Below, piece by piece: positions 21,544 through 23,667 of a stretch of 23,667 nucleotides of DNA. The notes under the pieces are model-generated. The model was given only the letters and a program-made list of their open reading frames with translations, was not told the DNA's origin and searched no databases. The translations under genes and the position numbers were made by a program. Numbering within the stretch: position 1 is the first letter of the stretch; every line of letters starts with the position of its first letter. The stretch lies in the NCBI RefSeq assembly GCF_014201805.1, contig NZ_JACHFK010000022.1:1-23667 (forward strand), given 5' to 3'. Source of the stretch: Deinococcus metalli (lineage in GTDB: Bacteria > Deinococcota > Deinococci > Deinococcales > Deinococcaceae).

Positions 21544-22113
21544 GTGACCCGGGCACACCTGCGCGCGGCACCACTTGACGCCCGGCGCGAGGCGTTCGTC
21601 CAGGCGCTCGAGATGGACGGTGTCCTGAGCTCGCAGCAGGCCTGGCGCCACTATGCACTGATCCCGAACGATTTGGCCGGCGTGAGGTCGACCGACCGCA
21701 CGGCACAACCCGTTCACAGCCAGCCGGGCCTGATGGTGCAGTCCCGGCTGTTTGTCAGCACAGCAAGACGGAAATCCTGGGCCACCACGACGCTCACCCA
21801 TGCGGCTGGTGTCGCGGAGATACGTCATCTGCTCGGCGTCGGTGCTGATGCTGACTGGCGCATCGAGACCACGGTACGGCGCGGCATCCGGCATCAGCCT
21901 GACGCTGTCTGGGATCGTGGTTTTTATCTATGTGCGGTTGAATATGACACCGGCTCGTACCGCACTGACCTCATCCGGGCCAAACTCGGCGCATACCAGG
22001 ACAACAGGATGGACGAAGTCATTTGGGGCGCGCCATCGCCACGACGGTGCCGCAACCTCGAGGCACTTCCGGAATTCCGGGACTTCCGTGTGCTCCAAAC
22101 ACGCTGGTTCTGA
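21544..22113 (+). CDS. Replication-relaxation/PDDEXK-fold-like protein, third gene of the operon
   Basis: The start is GTG 21544 (189 residues), 31 bp after the previous gene. The N-terminus (REAFVQALEMDGVLSSQQAW) is a helix-turn-helix-like start. The C-terminal half has HLLGVGADADWRIETTVRRG, H-Q-P-D120-A-V-W, then LCAVEYDTGSYR with E133 and D135, then I-R-A-K-L-G-A-Y. This order (L-L.. W-x-x-E, PD, VE-x-D-x-G, K-L-x-x-Y) is that of pfam replication-relaxation proteins, a plasmid-linked group with a PDDEXK-like core. The usual catalytic Lys of the E-x-K motif is Asp here, though a Lys follows in the next helix. Nuclease activity is therefore uncertain. The gene ends the operon; IS5 lies 275 bp downstream. 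Confidence 0.65.
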   Translation: MTRAHLRAAPLDARREAFVQALEMDGVLSSQQAWRHYALIPNDLAGVRSTDRTAQPVHSQPGLMVQSRLFVSTARRKSWATTTLTHAAGVAEIRHLLGVGADADWRIETTVRRGIRHQPDAVWDRGFYLCAVEYDTGSYRTDLIRAKLGAYQDNRMDEVIWGAPSPRRCRNLEALPEFRDFRVLQTRWF

Positions 22114-22387
22114 GGTGCTGTGTTGAGCAGCGAGAATCTCTCCTCCCCTCCGCTCGTGTCAATGGAGGTGGCAATGGCGTGAGCATCAGGCGTCCGTTCA
22201 GGCGCCCTTCTGGTGCCTCAACCCCTCTCCCAGAACGCCACTTGCATCCCGCAGCATCCGAAAGAGCCTAATCGGACTGAGGAAGATCTGCTTTCACAGC
22301 CGGGACACTGGACAGAGCAAGAACGGTCCCCTCCTGAAGGAGCAGGGGGCATGGACGTCGCGGCAAGGGCGATCCGCCCTACAGCTA
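22114..22387. other. Gap between the unknown operon and IS5
   Basis: No gene is seen. Weak stem-loops are present just after 22113 and at 22329-22350, but no clear intrinsic terminator for the operon. Confidence 0.5.
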
Positions 22388-22428
22388 GGTTGTGTCCGCA
22401 AACCACCATTCACAGGCAAAAATGACGT

Positions 22429-23234
22429 GTGGTGCGACGCTACGAATTGACGGATGAGCAGTGGAGCCAGCTGGCTCCACTGCTCCCACCGCAACGCCAG
22501 CGAACAGGACGTCCCTCCCTGGATCACCGAACCGTGCTCAACGGCATCCTCTGGATCAAGCGCTCTGGCAGCGCGTGGCGTGACCTGCCCGAACGCTATG
22601 GCAACTGGAAGACGGTGAGTTCCCGCTTCTACCGGTGGCACCAGCAGGGCCTCTGGGCACAGCTGCTCGCCCGGGTGCAGGAACGTTCAGATCACGCCGG
22701 CCAGCTCGAGTGGGACGTCCATATGATCGACAGCACCATCGTTCGCGCCCATCAGAGCGCTGCGGGCGCAAAAAAGGGGCCGGCGACGAGGCGCTTGGCC
22801 GCTCGCAGGGCGGTTTCGGAACCAAAATCCACCTGAAGTGTGACGGGCGCGGAAGGCCGCTGGCCTTCCTGCTCACGGCTGGGCAGCGCAATGAGATGCT
22901 GATGGTTGAGGCACTGTTGGATGCCGGCAAGATCAAGCGGCGCAGCCGGGGCCGGCCCCGGCTGCGCCCCACATACGTTCTGGCAGACCGGGCATACAGC
23001 GGAGACAAAGCCTATCGCCTGTGTCAACGACGAGGAATTCACTTGGTCGTCCCTCCAAAGCGGGATCACAAACGGCCACGGTCATACGACCGTGGCCTGT
23101 ACCGACGTCGGAACGTCATTGAGCGATTGGTGGGCCGCCTGAAGCGCTCAAGGAGAATCGCCACCCGGTTTGAGAAGCGGGCGTGTTACTACGGGGCGAT
23201 GGTTACCATCGCCTGCATCATGGAGTGGCTGTAA
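22429..23234 (+). CDS. IS5-family transposase, made by -1 ribosomal frameshift
   Basis: ORF A starts at GTG 22429 and reads RRYELTDEQWSQLAPLLPP, GRPSLDHRTVLNGILWIKRS, S-A-W-R-D-L-P and W-D-V-H-M-I-D-S-T-I-V-R-A-H, where the Asp of I-D-S-T is the first catalytic residue. Unshifted, it would end at 22836. At A AAA AAG (22770-22776) a -1 shift joins ORF B: GRSQGGFGTKIHLKCDGRGR, V-L-A-D-R-A-Y with the second Asp, and RRNVIERLVGRLKRSRRIAT with the catalytic Glu. Together they form a complete DDE transposase of about 268 residues. The arrangement is standard for the IS427 group, so this is programmed, not a mutation. Confidence 0.93.
22770..22776 (+). promoter_or_regulatory. Programmed -1 frameshift site A AAA AAG
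   Basis: The heptamer is in the correct 0-frame phase (GCA AAA AAG) and switches translation into the frame that ends at 23234. It is followed by GGGGCCGG, which could add a pausing structure. Confidence 0.88.
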
Positions 23235-23240
23235 CGGGCG

Positions 23241-23534
23241 CTACTCGTAGATCTTGCCCACGTACAGGAACTAGGCGAAGGCCCGCCAGCTAGGCTCGGC
23301 CATGAAGTCGTCGCGGCCTTCGCTATCGTGCACGCAGCGCAAGGCACCTTCCAGGTAGCCTTCGATGCTGCTGTGCTGCCATTCCAGAGCACCTGACCAT
23401 CGGTATTTCTCGGGCTGCTCCTCTTCCAGGCGGGTCGCGTGGGTGCGCTCATCGATCAGGGCTTGGACGAGGTGCAGGAAGGTCGCTCGGTCGCATACGG
23501 CTTCCAGAGCGTCGATCAGGGCATCAGAGCTCAT
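23241..23534 (-). pseudogene. DUF7660-like protein with an in-frame amber codon near its end
   Basis: From ATG at 23532-23534 the frame reads MSSDALIDALEAVCDRATFL, H-L-V-Q-A-L-I-D-E-R, PEKYRWSGALEWQHSSIEGY, and P-S-W-R-A-F-A, and then hits TAG (complement of 23271-23273). The same frame continues FLYVGKIYE to a second TAG at 23241-23243. PSW-x-x-FA-x-FLY-x-x-KIYE is the expected C-terminus of DUF7660 proteins, so the first TAG is a nonsense mutation ten codons before the natural end. An 87-residue product may still be made; the lost end is the most conserved part. Its function is unknown. It lies six bases from the truncated IS5. Confidence 0.75.
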
Positions 23535-23667
23535 TCCTGATTATCGCAACTCAACTCTGATGCTTGGGCTTTGCTGTCGTTGGCGGCCTAAAAATGATCA
23601 AAAGTGGCGGATAGGAATTGACCATGCCGAGGTTCGAGCCCCCCACGATCTGCGATTCACTGCGAGT

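Larger units (their letters stand above)
22388..23240 (+). mobile_element. IS5-family (IS427-like) element, right end missing
   Basis: The left end is placed at the GGTTGTGTCCGCAAACC sequence (22388-22404), which has the form of IS427-group termini. The two-frame transposase follows. In this group the right inverted repeat normally lies within about 20 bp of the transposase stop, but no complement of the left end occurs after TAA 23232-23234. Instead the reverse-strand DUF7660-like gene ends at 23241. The element is thus probably truncated at its right end and unable to move by itself. The left boundary is inferred, since it has no partner. Confidence 0.75.

Noticed and set aside
22429..22836. 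IS5 transposase split into two frames considered as a mutation
   Set aside because: The A AAA AAG heptamer in the right phase and the -1 direction match programmed frameshifting in this IS group.
23618..23667. GGTTCGAGCCC near the right edge, resembling a tRNA T arm
   Set aside because: The bases flanking TTCGAGC do not form the 5-bp T stem, and no acceptor or anticodon arm can be built around it.

Overview
The window looks like an accessory region of a Deinococcus-type genome (chromosomal island or megaplasmid). The clues are high GC with strong GC3 in the real genes, many short lipoproteins with L-A-A-C or S-A-C lipoboxes, TPR/GGDEF/HD-GYP signalling proteins, an AfsR/SARP-type regulator, IS6- and IS5-family transposons, and a leaderless-looking promoter. 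The genus is inferred from gene style; no rRNA or other taxonomic marker is present. I see no tRNA, rRNA or CRISPR array.

Left end (1-1457): the last 25 codons of a type III polyketide synthase, a translationally coupled next gene cut after about nine codons, a complete IS6-family element (99-901) with perfect 16-bp ends, and a short 5'-truncated gene. Next (1458-4970) is one very large protein carrying both arms of c-di-GMP metabolism: TPRs, HD-GYP phosphodiesterase, TPRs, GGDEF cyclase. A two-gene operon of subtilisin-like lipoprotein proteases (5498-7968) follows. Each protease has a short tandem Trp-containing repeat just ahead of its catalytic domain, and the operon ends in a textbook terminator.

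Middle (8291-11347) is a gene graveyard: a small unknown gene, an orphan terminase-small-subunit-like protein fused to an unrecognised 54-residue module, a secreted lipoprotein with a decayed copy of its own 3' end behind it, and fragments of an RCC1-repeat protein and a histidine kinase. Divergent from these is an intact 974-aa SARP/NB-ARC/TPR regulator (11515-14439). It faces a 922-aa lipoprotein (14641-17409, minus strand) built mostly from about sixteen helical repeats, many exactly 29 residues long.

Right part (17734-23667): a decayed IS6 copy, a frameshifted unknown gene, a frameshifted second copy of the 54-residue module, an intact Phd/VapC-type toxin-antitoxin pair, an unknown compact three-gene operon (20344-22113) whose last product resembles replication-relaxation/PDDEXK-fold proteins, an IS5-family transposase with a canonical A AAA AAG -1 frameshift site but no recognisable right end, and a DUF7660-like gene with an in-frame amber codon ten codons before its expected end.

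The best candidates for something undescribed are the 20344-22113 operon, the 29-residue-repeat lipoprotein, the twice-occurring terminase-linked module and the paired proteases with Trp repeats.
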